Assembly: GCA_946186335.1 (NCBI GenBank)
Contig: CAMHMW010000118.1
Location: forward strand, 1 to 5,699
Direction of reading: 5' to 3'
Length of the DNA: 5,699 bases
From: an uncultured Candidatus Melainabacteria bacterium
Lineage (GTDB): Bacteria > Cyanobacteriota > Vampirovibrionia > Gastranaerophilales > Gastranaerophilaceae
Made by a program: the position numbers and the translations under genes. This document shows positions 1-5,538 of the stretch, piece after piece. Position 1 is the stretch's first letter. Every line of letters starts with the position of its first letter. Under the pieces are notes generated by a model. It saw only the letters and a program-made list of their open reading frames with translations. It was not told the origin of the DNA and did not search any database.

Positions 1-17
1 CTTCGCTCAGAATGACG
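1..17. repeat. Edge fragment of a dispersed intergenic repeat (CTTCGCTCAGAATGACG)
   Basis: The reverse complement of the first 17 bases reads CGTCATTCTGAGCGAAG. This matches the core of a short repeat that I know as scattered between genes in many unrelated bacterial genomes, often mis-translated as short peptides such as VILSEAKNL. The window edge cuts it, so its full length and any inverted partner cannot be seen. It lies about 40 bp beyond the stop of the radical SAM gene, a typical position downstream of a gene. Its function is unknown. Confidence 0.55.
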
Positions 18-56
18 GTACTTTTAGCCTGTAACATTCTATATAGTTACCAAAAA

Positions 57-1085
57 TTATATTTTCCCGTTTTTTTCCATATCATATAAACAAAACGGCT
101 GACTGTGAAGTTTTCCTGTATAGGTTTCCGCTTTTTCACTGCAGCCGCCGCGGCAAATTCCGCCATATTTGCAGCCTTTACATATTCCCTTAAGTTCCGA
201 AATTTTAAACCTTCTGTTGTATGCGAAATTATCAGGATTATCCCATATCTCTTTTAAGGACTGTTCTCTTATATTTCCCTCAATATACTTTTTATCCTGC
301 ATGGATAAACAGCCTTTTATACCGCCGTCACTTTCAATTCCGACAGTATTCATGCCCGCATTACAACCATTCCAGTGCTTCATTCCCATATACGGAGTCA
401 GCTTTGAAAAATATCCCATACAGTCTGCCTCTGTAATAATAAGCATATCCTCATATCTTGATTTATTCTTTGCAATAAATTCTGCGATACGATAAAAATC
501 GGATTCGCTAAGCGCCCATTCTTTTGGCATTCTTCCCCGAACGTTTGCAGTCTGTATTTGCCATATATCAACACCATGCTCAAGTAAAACTTTCTTTATA
601 CCATCCAATTCGTCAATATTACCCTTGTGGATGGTAGAAACTACTCCAACCTGAAAACCACGCTGTTTCATTCTGTCAAAAACCCACATCAAATGGTCAA
701 AAACACCTTTTTTACCTCTGATAAAATCGTGGGTTGCGGCATTTGAACCATCAAGACTGAAGCCGACATATTTTGTTCCAAGTTGTTCCAGAACATCAAG
801 AATATCGTCATTAACCATATAACCGTTTGATATGTACTGACATGCCATACCGAGAGTAACTATTCTGTGAGCCAGAACTGACCAGTCTTTTCTCATAAAA
901 GGTTCTCCGCCTGAAAGTACAACCCTTTTACATCCGATATCGGATAATTGTTCTATAAGCCCCAATGCTTCTTCCGTAGAAAGTTCTTTCGGACGTTTGT
1001 GTTTATCCGCATTTGAACCGCAATGAAGACAATGAATATTGCAACTTAGAGTGATTTCCCAAACAGCATGTTTTAATTTATACAT
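57..1085 (-). CDS. Radical SAM/SPASM domain protein, possible peptide- or protein-modifying enzyme
   Basis: This 342-residue cytosolic enzyme should cleave S-adenosylmethionine with a [4Fe-4S] cluster to start radical chemistry. The cluster motif CxxxCxxC is at C15, C19 and C22, straight after the WEITLS strand, and the SAM-binding SGGEP motif is at residues 58-62. The C-terminus is a complete SPASM domain: C241, then GxxxxC at 254-259, then C302-x2-C305-x5-C311-x3-C315 and a final C332, enough for two auxiliary clusters. SPASM enzymes include peptide maturases (sactipeptide, PqqE and cyclophane types) and sulfatase maturases. There is no N-terminal RRE or PqqD-like domain, so substrate binding would have to be direct. 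The ATG is preceded by AAAGGA five bases upstream (1091-1096). The gene is divergent from the RTX-type gene and no other gene follows it inside the window. Family assignment is very secure; the substrate is inferred only from the neighbour. Confidence 0.95.
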   Translation of the reverse strand: MYKLKHAVWEITLSCNIHCLHCGSNADKHKRPKELSTEEALGLIEQLSDIGCKRVVLSGGEPFMRKDWSVLAHRIVTLGMACQYISNGYMVNDDILDVLEQLGTKYVGFSLDGSNAATHDFIRGKKGVFDHLMWVFDRMKQRGFQVGVVSTIHKGNIDELDGIKKVLLEHGVDIWQIQTANVRGRMPKEWALSESDFYRIAEFIAKNKSRYEDMLIITEADCMGYFSKLTPYMGMKHWNGCNAGMNTVGIESDGGIKGCLSMQDKKYIEGNIREQSLKEIWDNPDNFAYNRRFKISELKGICKGCKYGGICRGGCSEKAETYTGKLHSQPFCLYDMEKNGKI

Positions 1086-1160
1086 ATTTATCCTTTGTGT
1101 TTATCAATATAATCTCATACAAGATAATATTTATCATAAATATAACTGTTTTTATATATG

Positions 1161-1188
1161 TTGAATTAATATTATAAAGTGTTATAAT
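1161..1188 (+). promoter_or_regulatory. Probable sigma-70 promoter of the RTX-type gene
   Basis: A perfect TATAAT (1183-1188) lies 16 bases downstream of TTGAAT (1161-1166, four of six to consensus). Transcription would start near 1195, leaving a leader of about 17 bases before the ATG at 1212. No strong Shine-Dalgarno sequence is present; GGGA at 1195-1198 is 13 bases from the start and would sit at the very 5' end. A small inverted repeat, ATAAT-agc-ATTAT, covers 1199-1211 and ends at the start codon. I could not find a convincing promoter for the divergent radical SAM gene in the same AT-rich interval. Confidence 0.55.
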
Positions 1189-1211
1189 AGGAATGGGATA
1201 ATAGCATTATT

Positions 1212-2822
1212 ATGAAAAAGCTGCAAGAAATAAAAAAGAATAAAAAATCAATCGATAGTAAGAGTTATGCCGGAGAATATCTTAATTTCAGAAGAAGTAA
1301 TCAGGATAGCGAGATATACGGCAGTAATGGTAATGATACCATTTTCGGCAGTTTCGGAAATAATAAAATATACGGTCAGCAAGGTAACGACCTGATTTAT
1401 GGTTTTGCCGGAAACGATACTATTTATGGCGGCAAAGGTAATGATACAATTATCGGCGGGAACGGTAATAACAAGTTGTATGGTGACGAAGGCAACGATA
1501 TCCTTCGGGGCGGTAAAGACAATGATACAATCACCGGCGGTAAAGGTAATGATATTATTCACACAGGTAAAGGTAATAATACCGTTATAATCAACAAAGG
1601 TGACGGTCATGATACGATATATCACGAAGGGGATAAAACTCTTATTGATATTCAGGATTTTCACGAATTTGATAATGACTTATCTTTTAGCAAAAAAAAT
1701 AATGACCTTACATTAACATATTCACGCTTTGATAAAACGAAAGAACAAATTACCATTAAGGATTATTTTACCCCGAACGGTAAAACTGCAATCAACGAAG
1801 TGTCGCTAAAAACAGATCCCGTAATGGTAGTTGCAATGTATGCGGTACCGCCGATATACGTTGAGCCGCAAGATGTTATATATGTACAGCCGCCGCTTAT
1901 GAAATATGCGCCGCCGGAATATTTTAACTCTGACCACATAACACACGTTGAAGCAATAGACGGTTTTCTTGTAGTAGCAAAATATGCATTACCGCCTCTT
2001 GGTGATGAAATAACAACAGGAAATTCTGATTATGATTCTGATCATTCACCGGTTGAGGATGTGTCTTTACAGCAGGCAAACGAAATTCCTGTTGTAAATT
2101 CAGGGTCAGAGAACCTGAATAGTATTGTCGAATTTCAGGAAATTCTTAAATACGGTATTCCGCCAATATACGGTTATACCAGAGATGAAGTTGATTTAAC
2201 AACCCTGCTGAATATAAACGGAATAACTGTTAATACTGATAAACCCGGTAAAATTTATGGCACCGAATATGATGATACTATTAAAGGCAGCAAGGGTAAT
2301 GATACCATTATTGCAGGCAACGGTGATGATAAAATTTATGCAAAAAAAGGTAATGACGTTATCAATGCAGGCAAAGGAATTAATATACTTTATTTTGCTA
2401 AGAATGACGGTAAAAACACCGTTATAAACGGTAAAGGAACAGATATTTTAATTGTTAAAAATGATAAATTCAGTAATCTGAAAGCGAAATTTTCGGGAAA
2501 TAATTTAATTTTAAAATATACAGGCGGCGAAATAATACTGAAAGATTACAAAAAAGGTGAGCACAGTGCTAAATATATTCAGGTTGGTGAAAAGAGAAAA
2601 GCAATAGAAGATATATTGCCGGCACATAAAAAAGTAAACAGAATAACTGTTTCAAATTCTGCAATTAAACCGTCTGATACAGGCATGCTAAAATCAGAAG
2701 TTTCCGAATGGTCAGCAGCCAACTCGGCTTTATCTGAAACAATATATGCTTCAGAAAATAATCCTGACAGTATTAATGCCATTCTCGGAACAGAAAACTT
2801 TGACCCCAAAATAAATAATTAA
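1212..2822 (+). CDS. RTX-type calcium-binding repeat protein with a repeated Tyr-x-Pro-Pro linker
   Basis: The product is 536 residues with no cysteine and a single tryptophan (W500). The order is: a Lys-rich N-terminus without signal peptide (1-30); ten RTX nonapeptides (34-123); a segment like the hemolysin-type calcium-binding related domain (about 145-187, with DLSFS, DLTLTY and ITIKDYF); a Pro/Tyr-rich linker (204-322); five further RTX units (347-391); a second calcium-binding-related segment (about 412-446, ending IILKDY); and a Ser/Ala/Asn/Glu-rich tail (about 480-536). RTX repeats usually form calcium-loaded beta-rolls that fold after type I secretion. The missing signal peptide and the tail composition suit that route, but no transporter gene is in the window. 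No protease, lipase or pore-forming domain is visible, so the biological activity is unknown. The divergent radical SAM/SPASM gene may modify the linker motifs. The ATG at 1212 is the only ATG near the 5' end, although its ribosome binding site is weak. Confidence 0.9.
   Translation: MKKLQEIKKNKKSIDSKSYAGEYLNFRRSNQDSEIYGSNGNDTIFGSFGNNKIYGQQGNDLIYGFAGNDTIYGGKGNDTIIGGNGNNKLYGDEGNDILRGGKDNDTITGGKGNDIIHTGKGNNTVIINKGDGHDTIYHEGDKTLIDIQDFHEFDNDLSFSKKNNDLTLTYSRFDKTKEQITIKDYFTPNGKTAINEVSLKTDPVMVVAMYAVPPIYVEPQDVIYVQPPLMKYAPPEYFNSDHITHVEAIDGFLVVAKYALPPLGDEITTGNSDYDSDHSPVEDVSLQQANEIPVVNSGSENLNSIVEFQEILKYGIPPIYGYTRDEVDLTTLLNINGITVNTDKPGKIYGTEYDDTIKGSKGNDTIIAGNGDDKIYAKKGNDVINAGKGINILYFAKNDGKNTVINGKGTDILIVKNDKFSNLKAKFSGNNLILKYTGGEIILKDYKKGEHSAKYIQVGEKRKAIEDILPAHKKVNRITVSNSAIKPSDTGMLKSEVSEWSAANSALSETIYASENNPDSINAILGTENFDPKINN
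1311..1580 (+). repeat. RTX repeat block 1: ten 27-bp units coding for nonapeptides
   Basis: Residues 34-123 divide without any gap into ten nonapeptides of the form x-I-x-G-x-x-G-N-D/N, for example TIYGGKGND and LIYGFAGND. This is the glycine/aspartate-rich RTX unit that binds calcium in a parallel beta-roll. Units 2, 6 and 10 end in Asn instead of the usual metal-binding Asp. The DNA units are diverged at silent positions, so the block is not a recent tandem expansion. Confidence 0.9.
1821..2177 (+). repeat. Linker with five Tyr-x(1-2)-Pro-Pro motifs
   Basis: Between the two RTX modules, residues 204-322 carry MYAVPPIY (Y210), YVQPPLM (Y224), KYAPPEYF (Y232), KYALPPLG (Y258) and KYGIPPIYGY (Y314). 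The shared core is (K/M)-Y-(A/G)-x-P-P, usually preceded by hydrophobic residues such as VVA or IL and often followed by another aromatic residue. Copies are spaced unevenly (14, 8, 26 and 56 residues between tyrosines) and separated by acidic, Ser/Asn-rich sequence. The pattern is not part of RTX folds. It resembles repeated target sites, although a binding-motif role is equally possible. Confidence 0.75.
2250..2384 (+). repeat. RTX repeat block 2: five 27-bp units
   Basis: Residues 347-391 form five gap-free nonapeptides: KIYGTEYDD, TIKGSKGND, TIIAGNGDD, KIYAKKGND and VINAGKGIN. They are followed by an irregular unit and then by a segment that aligns with the one after block 1 (GNNLILKY against NNDLTLTY, and IILKDY against ITIKDYF). 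The repeat-plus-cap arrangement is therefore duplicated in the protein, with the Tyr/Pro linker between the copies. Confidence 0.85.
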
Positions 2823-2837
2823 ACACAATATTGTGTT
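2822..2837. terminator. 16-bp perfect palindrome between convergent genes, possible weak terminator
   Basis: AACACAATATTGTGTT is a perfect palindrome that begins on the last base of the RTX-type stop codon, in the 70-bp gap between convergent genes. Read leftward it is followed by the T-rich run TTTAATTATTT, so it could end the transcript of the CooC-like gene. Read rightward no T-run follows. The stem has few G-C pairs and would be weak. A protein-binding site is an alternative. Confidence 0.3.
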
Positions 2838-2892
2838 ATTCTAAGGAATTTAGTCCGAAAAATCACAAAAATATAAACTTATCCGACTTTTA

Positions 2893-3645
2893 TTAATTCT
2901 GTTTTTGGGGAAGATTCAATCTCGGGTAAAACTGTCTTATTGCATCCTGAACCGCTTTTGATTCACGTGACATGGGGTTTTCTTTTAAATTTTTGTCAAA
3001 CGGAATTACTCCCAAAATATCGAGGTCATACTTTTTCAAAAGTTCATAAACAGACGATAAATTATCATTATCAACCTTGTTTATGACAACTCCGATTTGT
3101 GTTCCCGCCGCATATTTTGAACTAAATTCTTCTATACGTTTTGCCAAATGTGCAGATTCTTCCGAAGGTCGTCCGACAATAATTGTTGAATCAACCTCAA
3201 CATCCACAAGCTGATTAAGATATTTAAGGTCAAATTCACAGTCAAAAATTACAATATCGTATCTGTGAATAAGTTTATCCACCGCATCATTTATAAGTTT
3301 TGTAATCGGACATCTGCAATCTTTTGAACCAACAAACCACGAAACAATAATATCTACATTATCATCAACGGTTACAACAATATCTTCCATCGCCCATTCA
3401 ATAAATTCCTGTTTGGACATATCTTCGGGAATACCCGTTTTATATTCGTGTTTTCCGCTTCTGATACCGTAAATCGTATTTCTTATATCAAGTCCGAAAC
3501 TGTGTCCTAATTCACTTGACAGGTCATTGTCAAACAATAAAATGGATTTTTCGGGAAACATCTCCCTGAATAATCTCATAAATGCTTTTACAATAGTTGT
3601 TTTACCGCTTCCGCTTTTACCCGTGATTGCAAGTTTTACAGTCAA
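2893..3645 (-). CDS. CooC-like P-loop ATPase (nickel/CODH maturation type)
   Basis: This 250-residue cytosolic protein belongs to the SIMIBI (MinD/CooC) P-loop class. The deviant Walker A GKSGSGKTT is at 9-17 with signature lysine K10. A switch-like DND (39-41) is followed by SSELGHSFG. C110-R-C112-P matches the CxC metal site of CooC, the ATPase that loads nickel into carbon monoxide dehydrogenase and works as a metal-bridged dimer. The Walker B strand IVIFD ends at D135. The following DCEFD segment lines up with the DxEAGxEH region of CooC but has FD in place of AG, so this is a divergent paralogue and its target may not be CODH. Translation starts at TTG (3643-3645), one base after the stop of the methyltransferase gene; the first Met is residue 23, beyond the P-loop, so it cannot be the true start. 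No CODH or other Ni-enzyme gene lies in the window. Confidence 0.8.
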   Translation of the reverse strand: MTVKLAITGKSGSGKTTIVKAFMRLFREMFPEKSILLFDNDLSSELGHSFGLDIRNTIYGIRSGKHEYKTGIPEDMSKQEFIEWAMEDIVVTVDDNVDIIVSWFVGSKDCRCPITKLINDAVDKLIHRYDIVIFDCEFDLKYLNQLVDVEVDSTIIVGRPSEESAHLAKRIEEFSSKYAAGTQIGVVINKVDNDNLSSVYELLKKYDLDILGVIPFDKNLKENPMSRESKAVQDAIRQFYPRLNLPQKQN

Positions 3646-3646
3646 A

Positions 3647-4720
3647 TTAAAATCTCTCCCTTAATATATCAGATAATTCTTTTATCAAATCCATCGCCCT
3701 CTGTGCCAGTTCATCCGTCAGAGAACCCGCACCGCAGGAGGATGTTACAAGTGAATTATCTGTTATAAGTTTCTCATCAATTCCTTTATTAGTCAAATAA
3801 GTTACGGAATTTTCAAATTTTTTAACCAAATCATCAGCCGATATTGTTGATAAAACATTGCTGTCTAAGGTCGGAACAAGTCCCCAGACAATTTTACCGC
3901 CGTTATTTAAAAACTTTTTAATATCTTTTGCATAAATACTGAAATGTTCCGAAAATGAGTACGCATCAAGGTTTAAAATATTTATTCCGGCCTCAACGGG
4001 AATTGTCCATTCACATTTCCCACAGCAGTGAATTGCACTCAAACCGCCGTTTTGTTTGATAATATCACTGATTTCTTTGAGCATTAAACGTACATCTTCA
4101 TTTTTTATCGTTAAATATGCGGAAGTCCCGAGTTGTGATATAGAGGGTTCATCCATAAAAATTATCGGAGTAATTTCGGAGTTAGTCTTTTTCATTTGTT
4201 TTATTATCCACAATGCTTTTAAACTCAATAGTTTTACAACAATATCCCGCAGGGTTTCGTCAAAAACAAGGGGAGTTCCGTTATTATCAGCCAATGCCGC
4301 AGCAAGGGTAAATGGTCCGACAATTTGCCCTTTTGCATATTCGGGTTTTGTTTCTTTTATGATATCTAAAAGCAGGGGCAGAGTTGATGAACAGACATCA
4401 CTGATACCGTATTTGTCAAGTAATTTGGAATTTGTATCAGCCATAATTTCTTCATAATCAGTAAAAAATTCTTCAAGAGCGGTATAAAAATTATCATCCT
4501 CAGGATTTACAGACAAATCTTCCTGATTTTCCATAATATGTATCCCCGGGAAGCCTTCCAACACCTGAATCATCATATCTTCATACCGGCTGATATTAGC
4601 CAGTTGCGGAAAAAACGGAATTTCAGAAAAATCTTTTCTTACAATATCAATCGCTTTTTCAGCCTCTTTATACGGTAATGAACCGATAGCAATCGGTTTT
4701 AGTTTTAAATCTTTACTCAT
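3647..4720 (-). CDS. MetE/UroD-superfamily zinc-dependent methyltransferase
   Basis: The 357-residue protein has the single-barrel fold signature of the cobalamin-independent methionine synthase C-terminal domain and of uroporphyrinogen decarboxylase/MtaA relatives. An N-terminal GSLPYKEAEKAID segment and the IPFFPQL strand (34-40) are typical of this group. FMDEPS lies at 188-193. The zinc ligands are visible as H231-x-C233 and C329 in the SSCG turn. Such proteins move methyl groups between thiols and corrinoid proteins, or make methionine without folate. They are much shorter than MetE (about 750 residues) because the N-terminal half is absent. The intact Cys/His triad favours methyl transfer to a thiol over porphyrin decarboxylation. 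The ATG follows AAGGG about seven bases upstream. It is the first gene of a tight pair with the CooC-like ATPase, which suggests corrinoid or one-carbon metabolism. The exact donor and acceptor cannot be told. Confidence 0.85.
   Translation of the reverse strand: MSKDLKLKPIAIGSLPYKEAEKAIDIVRKDFSEIPFFPQLANISRYEDMMIQVLEGFPGIHIMENQEDLSVNPEDDNFYTALEEFFTDYEEIMADTNSKLLDKYGISDVCSSTLPLLLDIIKETKPEYAKGQIVGPFTLAAALADNNGTPLVFDETLRDIVVKLLSLKALWIIKQMKKTNSEITPIIFMDEPSISQLGTSAYLTIKNEDVRLMLKEISDIIKQNGGLSAIHCCGKCEWTIPVEAGINILNLDAYSFSEHFSIYAKDIKKFLNNGGKIVWGLVPTLDSNVLSTISADDLVKKFENSVTYLTNKGIDEKLITDNSLVTSSCGAGSLTDELAQRAMDLIKELSDILRERF
3656..3662 (-). promoter_or_regulatory. Ribosome binding site supporting the TTG start of the CooC-like gene
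   Basis: On the minus strand AAGGGAG lies inside the last codons of the methyltransferase gene, 10 bases before the TTG start. Together with the one-base gap between stop and start, it indicates translational coupling and decides the TTG start, since no ATG precedes the P-loop. Confidence 0.65.
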
Positions 4721-4742
4721 TTTAACCCTTCTGCATATTTTA

Positions 4743-4776
4743 AAAGGCGGGTATGCTTACGCTTTTACCCACCTTT
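4743..4776 (-). terminator. Hairpin between rplI and the methyltransferase gene (terminator or attenuator)
   Basis: The leftward transcript pairs AAAGGUGGGUA with UACCCGCCUUU around a 12-base loop: an 11-bp stem with one U-G wobble. On the other strand that wobble becomes a C-A mismatch, so the structure is built for the leftward RNA. It is followed by UUUUAAAAU, only four U residues, so termination may be partial. It starts about 20 bases after the rplI stop codon and ends just before the methyltransferase ribosome binding site. It could end rplI transcription, damp read-through, or protect an RNA end. Confidence 0.6.
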
Positions 4777-4797
4777 ATTATCAATTTTTTGTTTAAA

Positions 4798-5304
4798 CTA
4801 TTCAGCAGCTGCTTCTGTTGTTTCAACTTCTTCTTCAATAGATTCTTTAACAACTTCTGATGCTGTAACGCTGATTGCTAATTCACATTTAACTTTTGAT
4901 GTTAATTTGATTAACATTGTGTAGTTACCGATTTTGTTGATAGGAGCATTCAGAGAAACTGATTTTTTATCAACTTCAATACCTGCTTTTTCCAACAATT
5001 CTTCGGTTAATTTCTTAGTTGTGATAGTACCAAACAATTTTCCTGATTCACCTGCTTTTGCAGACAATTCAAGTTTACCGAATTTTTCAATTTGTTCTGC
5101 TTTTGCAAGTGCTTCCTGATGTAATTTTTCCTGTTTAGCCTGTATTCTTGCAATATTCTTTTCTCTGTTTTCTAATGCGCCTTTTGTAGCGATTTCAGCA
5201 GCACCGTTAGGAAGAAGGAAATTTCTTGCATAACCGTCTTTTATGTTAACAACGTCCCCTACTTCACCAAGGTTTTGAACTTCTTTTTTCAATATAACTT
5301 GCAT
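4798..5304 (-). CDS. rplI: 50S ribosomal protein L9
   Basis: The protein binds 23S rRNA near the base of the L1 stalk and helps maintain reading-frame fidelity. The N-terminal domain shows the L9 signature: MQVILKKEVQNLGEVGD, then VNIKDGYARNFLLPNGAA (residues 19-36). A charged connecting helix spans about 41-74, and the C-terminal domain contains the GKLFGTIT motif (88-95). At 168 residues it exceeds the usual length of about 150 because of an acidic Glu/Ala/Thr-rich tail from about residue 153 (EEEVETTEAAAE at the end), an extension common in some lineages. The ATG is preceded by AAGGAG nine bases upstream (5314-5319). rplI often follows rpsF, ssb and rpsR; here it has a divergent gene upstream, so it appears to start its own transcript. 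Confidence 0.97.
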   Translation of the reverse strand: MQVILKKEVQNLGEVGDVVNIKDGYARNFLLPNGAAEIATKGALENREKNIARIQAKQEKLHQEALAKAEQIEKFGKLELSAKAGESGKLFGTITTKKLTEELLEKAGIEVDKKSVSLNAPINKIGNYTMLIKLTSKVKCELAISVTASEVVKESIEEEVETTEAAAE

Positions 5305-5462
5305 TTTATATTTCTCCTTTTCTATTTATATTCGTGCATATAGCCTTACACTACTACAAACATGATAAATTTCAAATAGTTTTATAAATTTTGTTAATAA
5401 AAAAGTTTTTTGTGTCGGGCTAAAAGCCAAACTTACTATTAATTTCCGTTTTCCATTAATCC

Positions 5463-5491
5463 TTTACATCTGCATCTGTTCATACTATATT
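5463..5491 (+). promoter_or_regulatory. Probable sigma-70 promoter for the right-edge gene
   Basis: TTTACA (5463-5468, five of six to consensus) and TATATT (5486-5491, five of six) are separated by exactly 17 bases. Transcription would begin near 5498, about 40 bases before the ATG at 5539. The purine-rich stretch AAGAAGTTAAGAAAAG just before the start gives only a weak ribosome binding site. The rest of the interval from 5321 is AT-rich; I saw no clear rplI promoter and no small gene in it. Confidence 0.5.
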
Positions 5492-5538
5492 TATCACATC
5501 AGCAAATGTATTAAGAAGTTAAGAAAAGAATTACGTTA

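Noticed and set aside
31..50. Inverted repeat GTAAC/GTTAC after the radical SAM gene as a terminator
   Set aside because: The stem is only 5 bp, the loop is 10 bases, and no T-run follows in the leftward direction.
57..1085. Radical SAM enzyme as an anaerobic sulfatase maturase
   Set aside because: No sulfatase or CxPxR/SxPxR target is in the window, and the neighbouring candidate substrate lacks cysteine. The possibility remains only if the substrate is encoded elsewhere.
1311..1580. Regular 27-bp units considered as a CRISPR or DNA satellite array
   Set aside because: The units keep an open frame and encode RTX nonapeptides; there are no constant repeats with unique spacers.
1248..1664. 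Minus-strand open frame of 138 codons antisense to the RTX repeats
   Set aside because: Its Thr/Ile/Val-rich repeats are the mirror of the Gly/Asn/Asp codons in the RTX units, and it has no independent family signature.
2579..2809. Minus-strand open frame under the RTX protein tail
   Set aside because: It is antisense to the coding tail with no visible ribosome binding site and no recognisable motif.
4056..4457. Plus-strand open frame of 133 codons inside the methyltransferase gene
   Set aside because: It lies wholly antisense to a well-conserved zinc methyltransferase and shows no motif of its own.
5403..5434. Nested inverted repeat (AAGTTT...AAACTT around GGCT-AAA-AGCC) upstream of rplI
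   Set aside because: The inner stem is 4 bp and a 9-base bulge separates it from the outer arms. A T-run follows on the minus strand, but no gene ends there, so a terminator is not supported.
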